The notes beneath the pieces are model-generated. The model ran no database searches, was not told the DNA's origin, and was given only the letters and a program-made list of their open reading frames with translations. From positions 5,077 to 69,076 of the forward strand of contig JAXHLO010000012.1 of the NCBI GenBank assembly GCA_034522075.1: DNA of 64,000 bases, given 5' to 3'. Each line of letters starts with the position of its first letter. Position 1 is the stretch's first letter. The position numbers were made by a program, and so were the translations under genes. Shown here in pieces: positions 44,399 to 53,246 of this stretch. Origin of the DNA: UBA7803 sp034522075. GTDB taxonomy: Bacteria > Pseudomonadota > Gammaproteobacteria > Pseudomonadales > Azotimanducaceae.

Positions 44399-45967
44399 TC
44401 AGTTGCGCTGCAGGTGCTCGATCAGGCGCCGGGTGGCTGCATCCTGATGGGCGGCAGAGGCGCCGCCGAGCTGATCGTAGATGGGCAGCGCCAGGCGCTT
44501 GCCCAGTTCCACCCCCCACTGGTCGAAAGAGTTTATGTTCCAGATGACACCCTGGCAAAACACCTTGTGTTCGTACAGGGCCAGCAGGGCCCCCAGCGAG
44601 TAGGCGTCGAGACGGGGCAGGACGATGCTGGTGGTGGGCTTGTCGCCGGCCACCGCCCGGTGCGGGTCGTCCGCAGTCTGGCCGGCCATCATGGCCTGAC
44701 TCTGCGCCAGTCCGTTGGCCAGCAGCCAGCGCTGATGGTCGGCATAGGGGTGATCTGCGCTGGCGATCAGAATGAAGTCGGCGGTGAAGGCCCGGGTACC
44801 CTGATGCAGAAGCTGATGAAAAGCGTGCTGGCCGTTGGTGCCTTCGCTGCCCCACACCACCGGCATGCTGTGCACGCCCACCGGCGACCCGTCGTGGTGC
44901 ACGCTTTTGCCGTTGCTCTCCATCTCGAGTTGCTGCAGATAGTCCGGCAGCAGCCGCAGGCGTCGGGCATAAGGCAGCACGGCATGGCTGGCCGCGCCGC
45001 AGAAGTTGTAGTTCCAGATGCCTGACAGGGCCATGAGCACGGGGGCATTGCGGCCCAGCGGCGTGTGCCGGAAGTGCTGGTCCATGTCTCTGGCGCCGCG
45101 TAACAGTTCCATGAACTGAGCCGGTCCGGCGCACAGGGCAATAGGCAGACCCACCGCCGACCACAGTGAGAAGCGGCCCCCCACCCAGTCCCACAGGGGC
45201 AGCACCAGGGCCGGATCGATGCCGAATTCGGCGGCGGCTGCCACATTGGCCGACACGGCGAGAAAGTGCTGCTGCACGGCGGCCGGGTCAGCCGTGCGCT
45301 CGATGAACCAGCTGCGCGCCGACTGGGCATTGACCCGGGTTTCCAGGGTGGCGAACGACTTCGAGACCACCACGAACAGGGTGGTTTGTGGATTCAGCGT
45401 GCGCAGTGCCGCGTGCAGGGCAGCGCCGTCGATATTGGCGACGAAGTGAACGCGGGGGCCGCCGCCCGCCGGCTCGCCCAGGGCATCCACCACCAGCTCC
45501 GGGCCGAGATGCGATCCGCCGATGCCGATGTGCACCACGTCGGTAAACGCCCGGCCGGTGTAGCCGCGGCGATGCCCGTTTCTGATCTCGGCGGCGAGCC
45601 GGCTCAGCCGCTCGAAAACCTGGCCGATCTCGGCTGCCAGATCCGCCGGCCGTTCGGCCGGCTCCGCCCGCAGCGCGGTGTGCAGGGCCGGCCGGTCCTC
45701 CGTGGTGTTGACGTGGACACCGCTGAACAACTGCTCGATCTGGGCCGCGAGGCCCTGCTGTTGCGCCAGATCGAGCAGGGTTTCCACGGCTGCGGTATCC
45801 AGGCGCTGGCGGGTGAAATCCACCTGCATGCCGGGGGCGTCCAGGGTCAGGGCGCGGTTGCGGGCCTCGTCATCGAGCAGCGTGGCGATCGGCCGCCGGC
45901 CGAGCCGGGCGGCCGCTTCGCTGAGCGTCTGCCAGGCAGGCTGCTGTTCCGGGGCGTGACCAGACAC
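44399..45967 (-). CDS. pgi: glucose-6-phosphate isomerase
   Basis: A 522-aa phosphoglucose isomerase, slightly shorter than the E. coli enzyme (549). The sugar-phosphate site is HIGIGGSHLGPELVVDAL and VVSKSFATLETRVNA. The catalytic Glu is in VVWGSEGTNGQHAFHQLLHQG and the helix Lys in SFDQWGVELGKRLA. It starts at GTG 45967, whose G is the last base of the preceding kinase gene's TAG stop, so the two genes are coupled. Confidence 0.97.
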   Translation of the reverse strand: MSGHAPEQQPAWQTLSEAAARLGRRPIATLLDDEARNRALTLDAPGMQVDFTRQRLDTAAVETLLDLAQQQGLAAQIEQLFSGVHVNTTEDRPALHTALRAEPAERPADLAAEIGQVFERLSRLAAEIRNGHRRGYTGRAFTDVVHIGIGGSHLGPELVVDALGEPAGGGPRVHFVANIDGAALHAALRTLNPQTTLFVVVSKSFATLETRVNAQSARSWFIERTADPAAVQQHFLAVSANVAAAAEFGIDPALVLPLWDWVGGRFSLWSAVGLPIALCAGPAQFMELLRGARDMDQHFRHTPLGRNAPVLMALSGIWNYNFCGAASHAVLPYARRLRLLPDYLQQLEMESNGKSVHHDGSPVGVHSMPVVWGSEGTNGQHAFHQLLHQGTRAFTADFILIASADHPYADHQRWLLANGLAQSQAMMAGQTADDPHRAVAGDKPTTSIVLPRLDAYSLGALLALYEHKVFCQGVIWNINSFDQWGVELGKRLALPIYDQLGGASAAHQDAATRRLIEHLQRN

Positions 45968-46659
45968 TAGAGCAGCGTCGGATTGGGATTGAAGTACTGC
46001 CGCAGCCCGTCCATGTGTGCGATCTGCTGCAGCAGGGCCTCGAAATGCGCGTCGTTGTTGGCGAAGTCGATCTCGCTGGCGTTTACCACCAGCAGCGGGG
46101 CCGTATCGTAGTAGTGGAAGAATTCGGTGTATGCCTGGTTGAGCGTTTCCAGGTAGCCGTTCTCGATGTCGCGTTCGTAGGCGATGCCGCGCTGCCGGAT
46201 CCGCGACAGCAGCACATTCACCGGCGCCTGCAGATAGACCACCAGATCCGGACTGGGGGGATGAATGTCCAGGTTGTCGTAAATCTGCCGGTACAGGGCG
46301 TATTCCTGATCATCCAGGGTCATGCGCGCGAACAGGTCATCCTTCTCCAGCAGGAAGTCGGCGACCAGGCTGGGACCCACCAGGTCGTCACGCGGCAGGT
46401 CGGCAATCTGGCGTGTTCGATTGAGCAGAAAGTACAGCTGGGTGGGCAGCGCGTGGCGGCGGCCTTCACGATAGAAGCGGTCCAGGAACGGGTTGTCCGT
46501 GGAGGGCTCGAGCAGAACGGGATAGCCGAAATGTTCGGCTAGACGGCGGGCGAGCGTCGTCTTGCCCACGCCGATGGGGCCTTCCACGGTGATGAAGCGG
46601 GGCTGCTGGCCGGTGGCTGCCTGGGCTGCGGCCGTGTGCAATTGAGCCTGGGTATTCAT
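45967..46659 (-). CDS. deoxynucleoside kinase (dGK/dAK family)
   Basis: About 230 aa of the deoxynucleoside kinase family, which phosphorylates salvage deoxynucleosides with ATP. The P-loop is VEGPIGVGKTTLARRL. The substrate region has LEPSTDNPFLDRFY, and FLLNRTRQI, SLVADFLLEKDDLFA (ExR/DR-type) and the lid RIRQRGIAYERDIE follow. ATG 46659 or 46668 is the start; the longer frame upstream reads through pcnB and is not real. In Pseudomonas folK lies between pcnB and this gene; here they are directly adjacent. Confidence 0.92.
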   Translation of the reverse strand: MNTQAQLHTAAAQAATGQQPRFITVEGPIGVGKTTLARRLAEHFGYPVLLEPSTDNPFLDRFYREGRRHALPTQLYFLLNRTRQIADLPRDDLVGPSLVADFLLEKDDLFARMTLDDQEYALYRQIYDNLDIHPPSPDLVVYLQAPVNVLLSRIRQRGIAYERDIENGYLETLNQAYTEFFHYYDTAPLLVVNASEIDFANNDAHFEALLQQIAHMDGLRQYFNPNPTLL

Positions 46660-46711
46660 GAAGTCCATGCAGTCAGTCCGCTCGCAATCATGTACTGCGT
46701 CCCGGCCGCGT

Positions 46712-47992
46712 TCAACCGTCACGGCGTTTGCGCCGCCGTTTGCGCCGTTTGCCGGATTTTTCGCCGCTCGGGTTCTGCTCACGCAGGGTCTGCACCATGT
46801 CTTCCTGAGCGCCGCGGTCGAGTTCCTGATAACGCGTCCACCACTCGCCCGCTTCTGCCACGCCGTCCCCGGCGCTGCCGCGCAGCACCAGAAAGTCGTA
46901 GGCAGCGCGAAAGCGTTCATGCTCGGCCAGAATGGCGATGGCGCGCGGGCGCCGCTCTTCGAGCCGATGCTGCAGACCCCAGACGTCACGGATGAACTGG
47001 GAGAAACGCCGCGGGATGGCGATGATGAGCTGCTGTTCGGCGAGGGTTTCCCCGGCAGCAATGGCCCGCGCCTCGGCAGGTTTGTGGTTCTCAGTCAGTT
47101 CCTGGAAGCGGGCCTGAAAGTCCCGCCACATGACCACCGCGAACAGGAAGCCGGGAGTGACCGGCTTGCCTTCGGCAATCCGCAGGTCGGTATTGCGCAT
47201 GGCATGGTTGATGAGCGGATCATCGGGCGGTGCGCAGGGAAACAGGGCCCAGCGCAGGCGGGTGGGCGCGAGATATTCCCAGGCGGCCAGGGACCGGCCG
47301 GAGACGAAGATCTTGCAGACCTCGTCGAACAGCCTCGCCGGCGGAATTTCCCGCAGGTTGCCGGCCATTTCCGGAATGGCGCGGACGATTTCCGGCTCCA
47401 GGGTGAAACCGAGCTTGGCATGGAAGCGCACGGCCCGCAGCAGCCGTACCGGATCTTCCCGCAGACGCCGGTCGGCATCGCCGATCAGCCGCAGGCGCTG
47501 GTGTTCCAGGTCATCCAGGCCGCCGACGAAGTCTATGATCTCCTCGCTGCGCGGCTCGTAGTACAAAGCGTTGATGGTGAAGTCACGGCGGAAGGCATCA
47601 TCGTCCAGGGTTCCCCAGACGTTGTCGCGCAGGATCAGCCCGGAGTCGGCGTGCCGACGCTCGTCCTCTTCCTCCGCCTGGCGTTTGCGGAACGTCGATA
47701 CCTCGATGATGTTGCGTCCGTAGCGTACGTGGGCGATGCGGAAGCGGCGGCCGATGAGACGGGCACGGCGGAATACTCTTTTGACGTCCTCAGGCGTGGC
47801 GCTGGTGGCCACGTCGAAGTCCTTGGGCTTGTGCCCCAGCAGCATGTCGCGTACGCAGCCGCCCACCAGGAAAGCCTCGAACCCGGCGTCCTCCAGGCGC
47901 TCGACGACGTCCAGGGCATTGGCGTCTACATCGGCACGATTCAAACCGTGCTCAGCTGCACTGAGATGTTGCGGCTCATTGCTGGTGGTCAT
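46712..47992 (-). CDS. pcnB: poly(A) polymerase I PcnB
   Basis: A 426-aa nucleotidyltransferase that adds 3' poly(A) tails to RNA. The catalytic region has VGGCVRDMLLGHKPKDFDVAT (Gly-Gly loop and DxD), RRDFTINALYY and the tRNA-NT-type helix LRLIGDADRRLREDPVRLLRAVRF (partly quoted, residues about 160-183). The PcnB-specific QRFEELTENHKP-like part follows. The C-terminus KRRKRRRKRRDG is an extreme basic RNA-binding tail. ATG 47992 overlaps the stop of the upstream regulator (ATGA). Confidence 0.96.
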   Translation of the reverse strand: MTTSNEPQHLSAAEHGLNRADVDANALDVVERLEDAGFEAFLVGGCVRDMLLGHKPKDFDVATSATPEDVKRVFRRARLIGRRFRIAHVRYGRNIIEVSTFRKRQAEEEDERRHADSGLILRDNVWGTLDDDAFRRDFTINALYYEPRSEEIIDFVGGLDDLEHQRLRLIGDADRRLREDPVRLLRAVRFHAKLGFTLEPEIVRAIPEMAGNLREIPPARLFDEVCKIFVSGRSLAAWEYLAPTRLRWALFPCAPPDDPLINHAMRNTDLRIAEGKPVTPGFLFAVVMWRDFQARFQELTENHKPAEARAIAAGETLAEQQLIIAIPRRFSQFIRDVWGLQHRLEERRPRAIAILAEHERFRAAYDFLVLRGSAGDGVAEAGEWWTRYQELDRGAQEDMVQTLREQNPSGEKSGKRRKRRRKRRDG

Positions 47993-49347
47993 GACTGATC
48001 CCGGCGGGGTCCGCGCTGTTGAGTGCGTTTACGCGGTATGTTCAAGCGCTGGCGCCTCTCCCACAGGCTCTTGCGGCTGATACCCAGTTTTTCCGCAAGC
48101 TCCGTCTCGGTGAGCTCATCCTGGTGTGCCAGCACGAAACTGACGAAATAATCTTCCAGAGAGGTCTGATCGGCGCCGGGCGCAGGCCCCTCTCGGCGCT
48201 GGGTGCCCGGGCGCGGCTCGATGGCCAGCAGATCTGCCGCAATGACATCGCCGTCGCAGAGGATAACAGCGCGCTCTACGGCGTTTTCGAGCTCGCGGAC
48301 GTTGCCCGGCCAATGATACTCGACCATGGCACGTCTCGCTTCCTCAGTGAAGTGCAGGTTCGGCTTGCCGAGCTTCTGTCCTACCCCGGCAAGGATGTGA
48401 TCCGCCAGTTTCAGGATGTCCTGGCCGCGCTCGCGCAGGGGCGGAACATCCAGCGCCACCACATTGAGGCGATAAAACAGATCCTGGCGGAACTGGCCAT
48501 TGCCGATCATTTTGGCGAGATCGCGGTGTGTGGCCGTGATGACCCGGACGTCTACAGACAGCGTTTCGGTAGAGCCGAAGCGGCGCATCTCTCCGGCCTG
48601 CAGAACCCGCAGCAGCCGGGCCTGGGCTTCCAGGCCCAGCTCGCCGATCTCATCGAGGAACAGGGTGCCGCCATTGGCCGCTTCCAGCAGGCCGCTGCGG
48701 GCACTCTGGGGGTTGGCCTCGGAGGGGCTGTAGCCGAACAGTTCCGTTTCCAGCACGCGCGGGGGAATCGTCGCGCAGTTCAGGGAGATCATGGGCAGGC
48801 GGGCACGACGGCTGCCGGCATGCAGGGCGCGGGCCACCAGCTCCTTGCCGGTGCCCGATTCACCGCGGATGAGCACCGTGGAATCGGTAGCACCGACTTT
48901 CCTGATGCGGTCGTAGAGTACGAGCATGGGAGCGCTGTCGCCGACCATTGCCAGGTCATGGCTCAATGGCAGTGCGCTGCCGGGTGTGCGGTTTTCGGCG
49001 ATACAGCGTTCCACTGCTGCTACCAGCTGGTCGGGCTCCAGCGGCATGGCGAGATAATCACGGGCGCCGCGTTTAATGGCGGCTACTGCGCTGGTTATGT
49101 CCGGCTGGTGGGCGATCAGTATCACCGGCGCGCTGTGGCACAGCGACAATACGTCGATACCACAGTCGGCGCAGCGCTCGGCACTGGCCACGATGCACGG
49201 ATAGGCAGCGAAATCCATGGATTCGAGCGCCCGCGGTTCGAGGCTCGCGGTGCTCGGTTCCGCCACCTGAAAACCGTTGGCCTCGAGAATGTTCCGCAAA
49301 CGCGTCCGGGCGGACGCGTCAGGCTCGACGATGAGTACCTGGGTCAT
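47989..49347 (-). CDS. NtrC-family AAA+ regulator with degenerate receiver and no GAFTGA loop
   Basis: 452 aa from ATG 49347. The receiver-like N-domain (1-115) begins VLIVEPDASAR but has VAS at 53-55 where the phospho-acceptor Asp belongs, no Thr/Ser near residue 78 and Met101 where Lys is usual. The AAA+ domain is otherwise intact (Walker A GESGTGKE, Walker B GGTLFLDEIGEL, RLNVVALDVPPLRER). The loop normally carrying GAFTGA reads FGYSPSEANPQSA (204-216). The C-terminal Fis-type helix-turn-helix is LAEKLGISRKSLWERRQRL. It sits where cbrB lies in Pseudomonas, but no kinase gene accompanies it. It is likely a phosphorylation-independent DNA-binding regulator coupled to pcnB. Confidence 0.88.
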   Translation of the reverse strand: MTQVLIVEPDASARTRLRNILEANGFQVAEPSTASLEPRALESMDFAAYPCIVASAERCADCGIDVLSLCHSAPVILIAHQPDITSAVAAIKRGARDYLAMPLEPDQLVAAVERCIAENRTPGSALPLSHDLAMVGDSAPMLVLYDRIRKVGATDSTVLIRGESGTGKELVARALHAGSRRARLPMISLNCATIPPRVLETELFGYSPSEANPQSARSGLLEAANGGTLFLDEIGELGLEAQARLLRVLQAGEMRRFGSTETLSVDVRVITATHRDLAKMIGNGQFRQDLFYRLNVVALDVPPLRERGQDILKLADHILAGVGQKLGKPNLHFTEEARRAMVEYHWPGNVRELENAVERAVILCDGDVIAADLLAIEPRPGTQRREGPAPGADQTSLEDYFVSFVLAHQDELTETELAEKLGISRKSLWERRQRLNIPRKRTQQRGPRRDQS

Positions 49348-49380
49348 GGCGGCTGATAGTAGCAAAGGCGGCATGCTTAC

Positions 49381-50256
49381 TCACGATGCGGCGGCAACAA
49401 CGGCGTCTTCCCGGGGTATCCGTTGAAGCTCGAAATCAGGCGCCGCCCGGGTCAGCATGGCATGCGGGTCCGCCTCGTCCGGCGGCGCTGTATGGCCCAG
49501 CAGGCTGAGCACGCGGGCCACGTTGTCTGCCGGACGCGACAAGTCCAGCGCGGCGGCACGGGTGCTTTTGGAAAGCTTCTGGCCGTGCGCGTTCAGCAGT
49601 ACGCGGATATGGCCATAGCGCGGTATCGACAAGCCGAGCTGACGCATGAGGTATATCTGTCTGGGCGTGCTGTCCAGCAGATCCCGTCCGCGGATCACCC
49701 GGGTAATGGCTGGGTCGCCGTCATCCACGGCGGTAGCGAGCTGGTACGCGGTCAGGCCGTCACGGCGGCGGACGACGAAATCCCCTGTGTCCCGGGCCAG
49801 GACAACGCGCTGTGGCCCGAGCAGCAGATCGTCGAACTCAACGGTGGCCTCGCCGACGCGCACCCGTATGGCACAGTCCGGGCGCGGCGAGCGGTGCTCA
49901 CGACAGGTGCCGGGGTAGATGGCGGCGTCGCGCAGGTCCTTGCGGGAGCAGCGGCAATAGAACAGGTGGCCGGCCGCGGCCAGCGCATCCAGAGCTGCCG
50001 CGTAGCGCTCGCCGTGATCGCTCTGCCGGATTACCGGGCCGTCCCAGTACAGCCCATGGCACTCGAGTGCCTGCAGAATGGCCCGGTCAGCACCGGGTTC
50101 GCTGCGCGGTTCATCGAGGTCGTCCAGGCGCACCTGCCAGGCCATTCCCTGACTGCGCGCATCCAGGTAGCTGGCTGTGGCGGCCAGCAGCGAGCCCAGA
50201 TGCAGGTGTCCGGTAGGCGATGGGGCGAATCGGCCGGCTCCCGCCCGGGTCACCAT
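49381..50256 (-). CDS. gluQ: glutamyl-Q tRNA(Asp) synthetase GluQ
   Basis: A 291-aa truncated GluRS paralogue that attaches glutamate to queuosine-34 of tRNA-Asp. The class I HIGH-type motif is RFAPSPTGHLHLGSL, the Zn site is FYCRCSRKDL...YPGTCREH, and the KMSKS-type motif is GQKLSKST. There is no anticodon-binding domain, as expected. ATG 50256 begins MVTRAGAGRFAPSPTG; the longer frame upstream overlaps dksA in the wrong frame. Only one base separates it from the dksA stop, a widely conserved dksA-gluQ pair. Confidence 0.96.
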   Translation of the reverse strand: MVTRAGAGRFAPSPTGHLHLGSLLAATASYLDARSQGMAWQVRLDDLDEPRSEPGADRAILQALECHGLYWDGPVIRQSDHGERYAAALDALAAAGHLFYCRCSRKDLRDAAIYPGTCREHRSPRPDCAIRVRVGEATVEFDDLLLGPQRVVLARDTGDFVVRRRDGLTAYQLATAVDDGDPAITRVIRGRDLLDSTPRQIYLMRQLGLSIPRYGHIRVLLNAHGQKLSKSTRAAALDLSRPADNVARVLSLLGHTAPPDEADPHAMLTRAAPDFELQRIPREDAVVAAAS

Positions 50257-50257
50257 A

Positions 50258-51229
50258 CTAGCCGTGCAGTTGACGCTCTTTGATCTCGTCCAGTGACTTG
50301 CAGTCCACGCACTGGGTGGCCGTGGGCCGGGCTTCCAGGCGGCGCAGGCCGATTTCCACGCCGCAGGTGTCACAGAAGCCGAAGTCATCCTGATCGAGCC
50401 GGTCGATGGTCTGGTCGATCTTGCGGATCAGCTTGCGCTCCCGGTCCCGGGTGCGAAGCTCGATGCTGAACTCTTCTTCCTGGGTGGCGCGGTCTGCCGG
50501 ATCGGGAAAGTTGGCGGCCTCGTCACGCATGTGATGAACGGTACGGTCCACCTCTTCCATCAGATCCTGGCGCCATTTCAGCAGAATCGAGCGGAAATGC
50601 GCCAGTTGCTGGTCGCTCATGTACGGTTCGCTTTTGGCGGGCACGTACGGTGTGAAGTTCTTGAAGGGCGAATCGAGCGGTGCGCCCGCGGGTTTGGCCG
50701 GTGTTGCTGATGCAGCTCTGGACCTGGTTTTCATAGATTTTTGTTCGGAATCTCTCGACTGCTTTGCTGGGGACTGCTTCCGGGTAGAGGTTCTGGCTGC
50801 CTTTCTGGTCGCAGGAGCTTTTTTGCTGGTTGCTGATGATTTACTTGCGGCCTTTGCCGAGGCTTTACCGGCGGTTGCGGCTTTCGCTTTGGACCGGGCA
50901 GGCGTCTTGCTCCGGGCCTTGGCTTGTGCGGCTGCCTTGCCGGCCGCTTTGGTGCTGGGCGCGGTTTTGCTCTTGGGTCGGGCTTTGGCCTTTGGCTTGG
51001 CCGCTGTCTTGTTCCTGGCGGCGGCTTTCGCCGTCGCTTTGGCTTTGCTCGCCGACTTGGCGGCGGGCCCTTGTTTCTTTGGCGACTGTTTCTTTGCCGG
51101 TTGCTTCTTCGCCGGCTGTTTCTTCGCCGACTGCTTCTTCACGGAGCCGGCCGATGCTTTGGCAGCGCCTTTCGCGGCTGCTTTTGTCTTAGCTTTGGAG
51201 GGAGTCTTCGCGCCTTTTTTTGCCGCCAT
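50258..51229 (-). CDS. dksA: DksA with a histone-H1-like N-terminal extension
   Basis: 323 aa, about twice the usual DksA (151 in E. coli). Residues 166-323 are a complete DksA: coiled coil with DPADRATQEEEF (acidic tip DxxDxA), and the Cys4 zinc finger CDTCGVEIG...CVDCKSLDE. Residues 1-165 are almost entirely Lys, Ala, Ser, Pro, Gln and Arg, with tandem KKQPAKKQPAKKQSPKKQ and AKA/SKA units like histone H1 or AlgP tails. An internal ATG at 50734 would give a normal-length DksA but lacks a clear ribosome site. It modulates RNA polymerase with ppGpp; the tail may bind nucleic acid. Confidence 0.95.
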   Translation of the reverse strand: MAAKKGAKTPSKAKTKAAAKGAAKASAGSVKKQSAKKQPAKKQPAKKQSPKKQGPAAKSASKAKATAKAAARNKTAAKPKAKARPKSKTAPSTKAAGKAAAQAKARSKTPARSKAKAATAGKASAKAASKSSATSKKAPATRKAARTSTRKQSPAKQSRDSEQKSMKTRSRAASATPAKPAGAPLDSPFKNFTPYVPAKSEPYMSDQQLAHFRSILLKWRQDLMEEVDRTVHHMRDEAANFPDPADRATQEEEFSIELRTRDRERKLIRKIDQTIDRLDQDDFGFCDTCGVEIGLRRLEARPTATQCVDCKSLDEIKERQLHG

Positions 51230-51360
51230 GTTCTGTCTCTGGTTCCTGACTTTCCGGTCCTGGCCGAGAACGTCCGACGCCGGGAAATAGAAGGGCGCGT
51301 AAGCTACCAGAACCCTCTGACGTTGACCATATAATGTGATGAAGAATTTGCGGGGTATTC

Positions 51361-52551
51361 ATGGCCAGACAGGCACAGCGACTGCAGCATATTTCACCGT
51401 TTCGCGTCGTCGAACTGCTCGAACGAGCCAAGGCGTTGGAGGCCGCCGGCCACCGGGTGGTCCATCTGGAGGTTGGAGAGCCCGACTTTCCCACGGCCGC
51501 GCCCATTGTCGCTGCCGCCCATCGAGCATTGGAGGCGGGCGCCACCGGATATACCCAGGCTCTGGGCATACCCGAACTGCGTGAGCGCATTGCCCGGTTC
51601 TATCGGGAAACCGCCGGGGTGGAGGTGGCGCCTGAGCGGGTGGTAGTGACGGCTGGCGCCAGCGGCGGACTGCTGCTGCTGTCTGCGCTGCTGCTGGGGC
51701 CCGAGGACGAATTACTGCTCACTGACCCGGGTTACCCCTGCAATCAGGTCTTCGCCCGCCTGGTGAATGCCGTGCCGGCGGCGGTCCGCTGCCGGCCGGA
51801 GGATGGTTTCCGCATCGACCCGCAAGCGGTGGCTGCGGCCTGGACTGCTGCCACCCGCGGTGTGCTGGTGGCGTCGCCGGCGAATCCCACGGGCGCAGTG
51901 CTGGATACCGATACCCTGCGGGCGTTGTCCCGCGTCGTCCGCGAGCGCGACGGATGCCTGATTCTCGATGAGATCTACCAGGGATTGACCTATGACCGGC
52001 AGGCTGAGCCGGGCGCCGGCTGTGCTACGGGGCTGGCCGTGGACGATGGCGCCTACGTGCTGAACAGCTTCTCGAAGTTCTTCGGCATGACCGGCTGGCG
52101 CCTGGGCTGGATGGTGGTTCCGGCCGAAGATGTGCCATCGGTGGCGCGGCTGGCGCAGAATCTCTTCATATCGCCGAACAGCATCGCCCAGCATGCAGCC
52201 ATGGCGGCGTTCGACAGCGAGGCCATGGCCATCCACGAGTCGCGCCGGCAGACGTTTGCGCGCCGCCTCGAGCAGTTGTGCGACGGTCTGGAAGGGCTCG
52301 GCTTTGCCATTCCCGTGCGTCCGGGCGGTGCTTTCTACGTGTATGCAGATGTCTCTCACACCGGCCTGGATGCGCTGGATTTCTGCTGGCGGCTGCTGGA
52401 GGAACATCACGTGGCGGCAACTCCGGGCATCGACTTCGGCCGCTATCAGTGCGAACGCTTCGTGCGTTTTGCGTTTACCACCGGCGAAGCGGAAATCGCC
52501 CTGGGGCTGGAGCGCATGGCCACGGCTCTCGAGTCCTGGGGGGCAGCGTGA
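51361..52551 (+). CDS. PLP-dependent class I/II aminotransferase
   Basis: A 396-aa fold-type I aminotransferase. The PLP Lys is in NSFSKFFGMTGWRLGW, the Asp/Tyr contacts in ILDEIYQGLTYD, and the substrate-binding Arg near the C-terminus in RYQCERFVRFAF. EVGEPDFPTAAPI and ASPANPTGAVLD are aspartate-aminotransferase-like. Specificity is unclear. It is the gene normally found beside dksA in Pseudomonas. It overlaps sfsA by four bases (GTGA) and is divergent from dksA. Confidence 0.93.
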   Translation: MARQAQRLQHISPFRVVELLERAKALEAAGHRVVHLEVGEPDFPTAAPIVAAAHRALEAGATGYTQALGIPELRERIARFYRETAGVEVAPERVVVTAGASGGLLLLSALLLGPEDELLLTDPGYPCNQVFARLVNAVPAAVRCRPEDGFRIDPQAVAAAWTAATRGVLVASPANPTGAVLDTDTLRALSRVVRERDGCLILDEIYQGLTYDRQAEPGAGCATGLAVDDGAYVLNSFSKFFGMTGWRLGWMVVPAEDVPSVARLAQNLFISPNSIAQHAAMAAFDSEAMAIHESRRQTFARRLEQLCDGLEGLGFAIPVRPGGAFYVYADVSHTGLDALDFCWRLLEEHHVAATPGIDFGRYQCERFVRFAFTTGEAEIALGLERMATALESWGAA

Positions 52552-53246
52552 GGTTATCTCCCGCCCTGGACCAGGGGCGGCTGGTGCGCCGCTACAAACG
52601 CTTTCTCGCCGATGTCGATACGCCGCAGGGCACAGTCACCATGCATTGCCCCAACACCGGTGCCATGACCGGTTGCACCGAACCGGGCCTGGAGGTCTGG
52701 TACTCCCATTCCGACAACGCGCGGCGCAAGTATCCACAGACGCTGGAGGTGGTGTGTACGGCCCATGGCCGGGTCGGAGTCAACACGGCCCGTGCCAATG
52801 GCCTGGTAGCCGAGGCGCTGCAGCGCGGGCGGATTGCCGAACTGGCCGCCTATCCCGACGTGCGCGGCGAAGTGACCATTCCCGGCGAGCGGGCGCGGAT
52901 GGACTTTCTGCTGCAAGGCAGCGGCGGCCGCTGCTGGCTGGAGGTGAAAAGCCTGACCTTGTGCGACGCTGACGGGCGCGGCGCATTTCCCGATGCGGTG
53001 AGCGAACGTGCCGTGCGTCACGTGGCAGCGCTGACGGAGCGGTGCCGGCAGGGCGATGCGGCGGTATTGCTGTTCTGCGTGCAGCACACCGGCGTGCGCT
53101 ACGCCACGGCGGCTGACGAGATCGACCCGGACTATGGCCGCGCCCTGCGGGCGGCCGCCCGCCAGGGCGTGACCGTGCTGGCCTACGGCTGCCGCATTCA
53201 GCGCACCCGTATGGAGATCACTGCCCCGCTGCCGGTGCGGCTTTGA
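52548..53246 (+). CDS. sfsA: SfsA family protein
   Basis: A 232-aa SfsA, a family named after an E. coli gene affecting maltose genes; structure suggests a nuclease-like DNA-binding fold. Signatures are RLVRRYKRFLADVDTPQG, HCPNTGAMTGCTEPG, RRKYPQTLEVV, LEVKSLTLCD and GAFPDAVSERAVRHV. It starts at GTG 52548 inside the aminotransferase stop. Its last 29 bases overlap the end of the convergent kinase gene. Confidence 0.95.
   Translation: MRLSPALDQGRLVRRYKRFLADVDTPQGTVTMHCPNTGAMTGCTEPGLEVWYSHSDNARRKYPQTLEVVCTAHGRVGVNTARANGLVAEALQRGRIAELAAYPDVRGEVTIPGERARMDFLLQGSGGRCWLEVKSLTLCDADGRGAFPDAVSERAVRHVAALTERCRQGDAAVLLFCVQHTGVRYATAADEIDPDYGRALRAAARQGVTVLAYGCRIQRTRMEITAPLPVRL

Noticed and set aside
50735..51229. 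DksA extension as a frameshift or assembly artefact
   Set aside because: The frame is continuous for 165 codons with a consistent Lys/Ala composition and a start codon preceded by a purine-rich site, so it is treated as real protein sequence.
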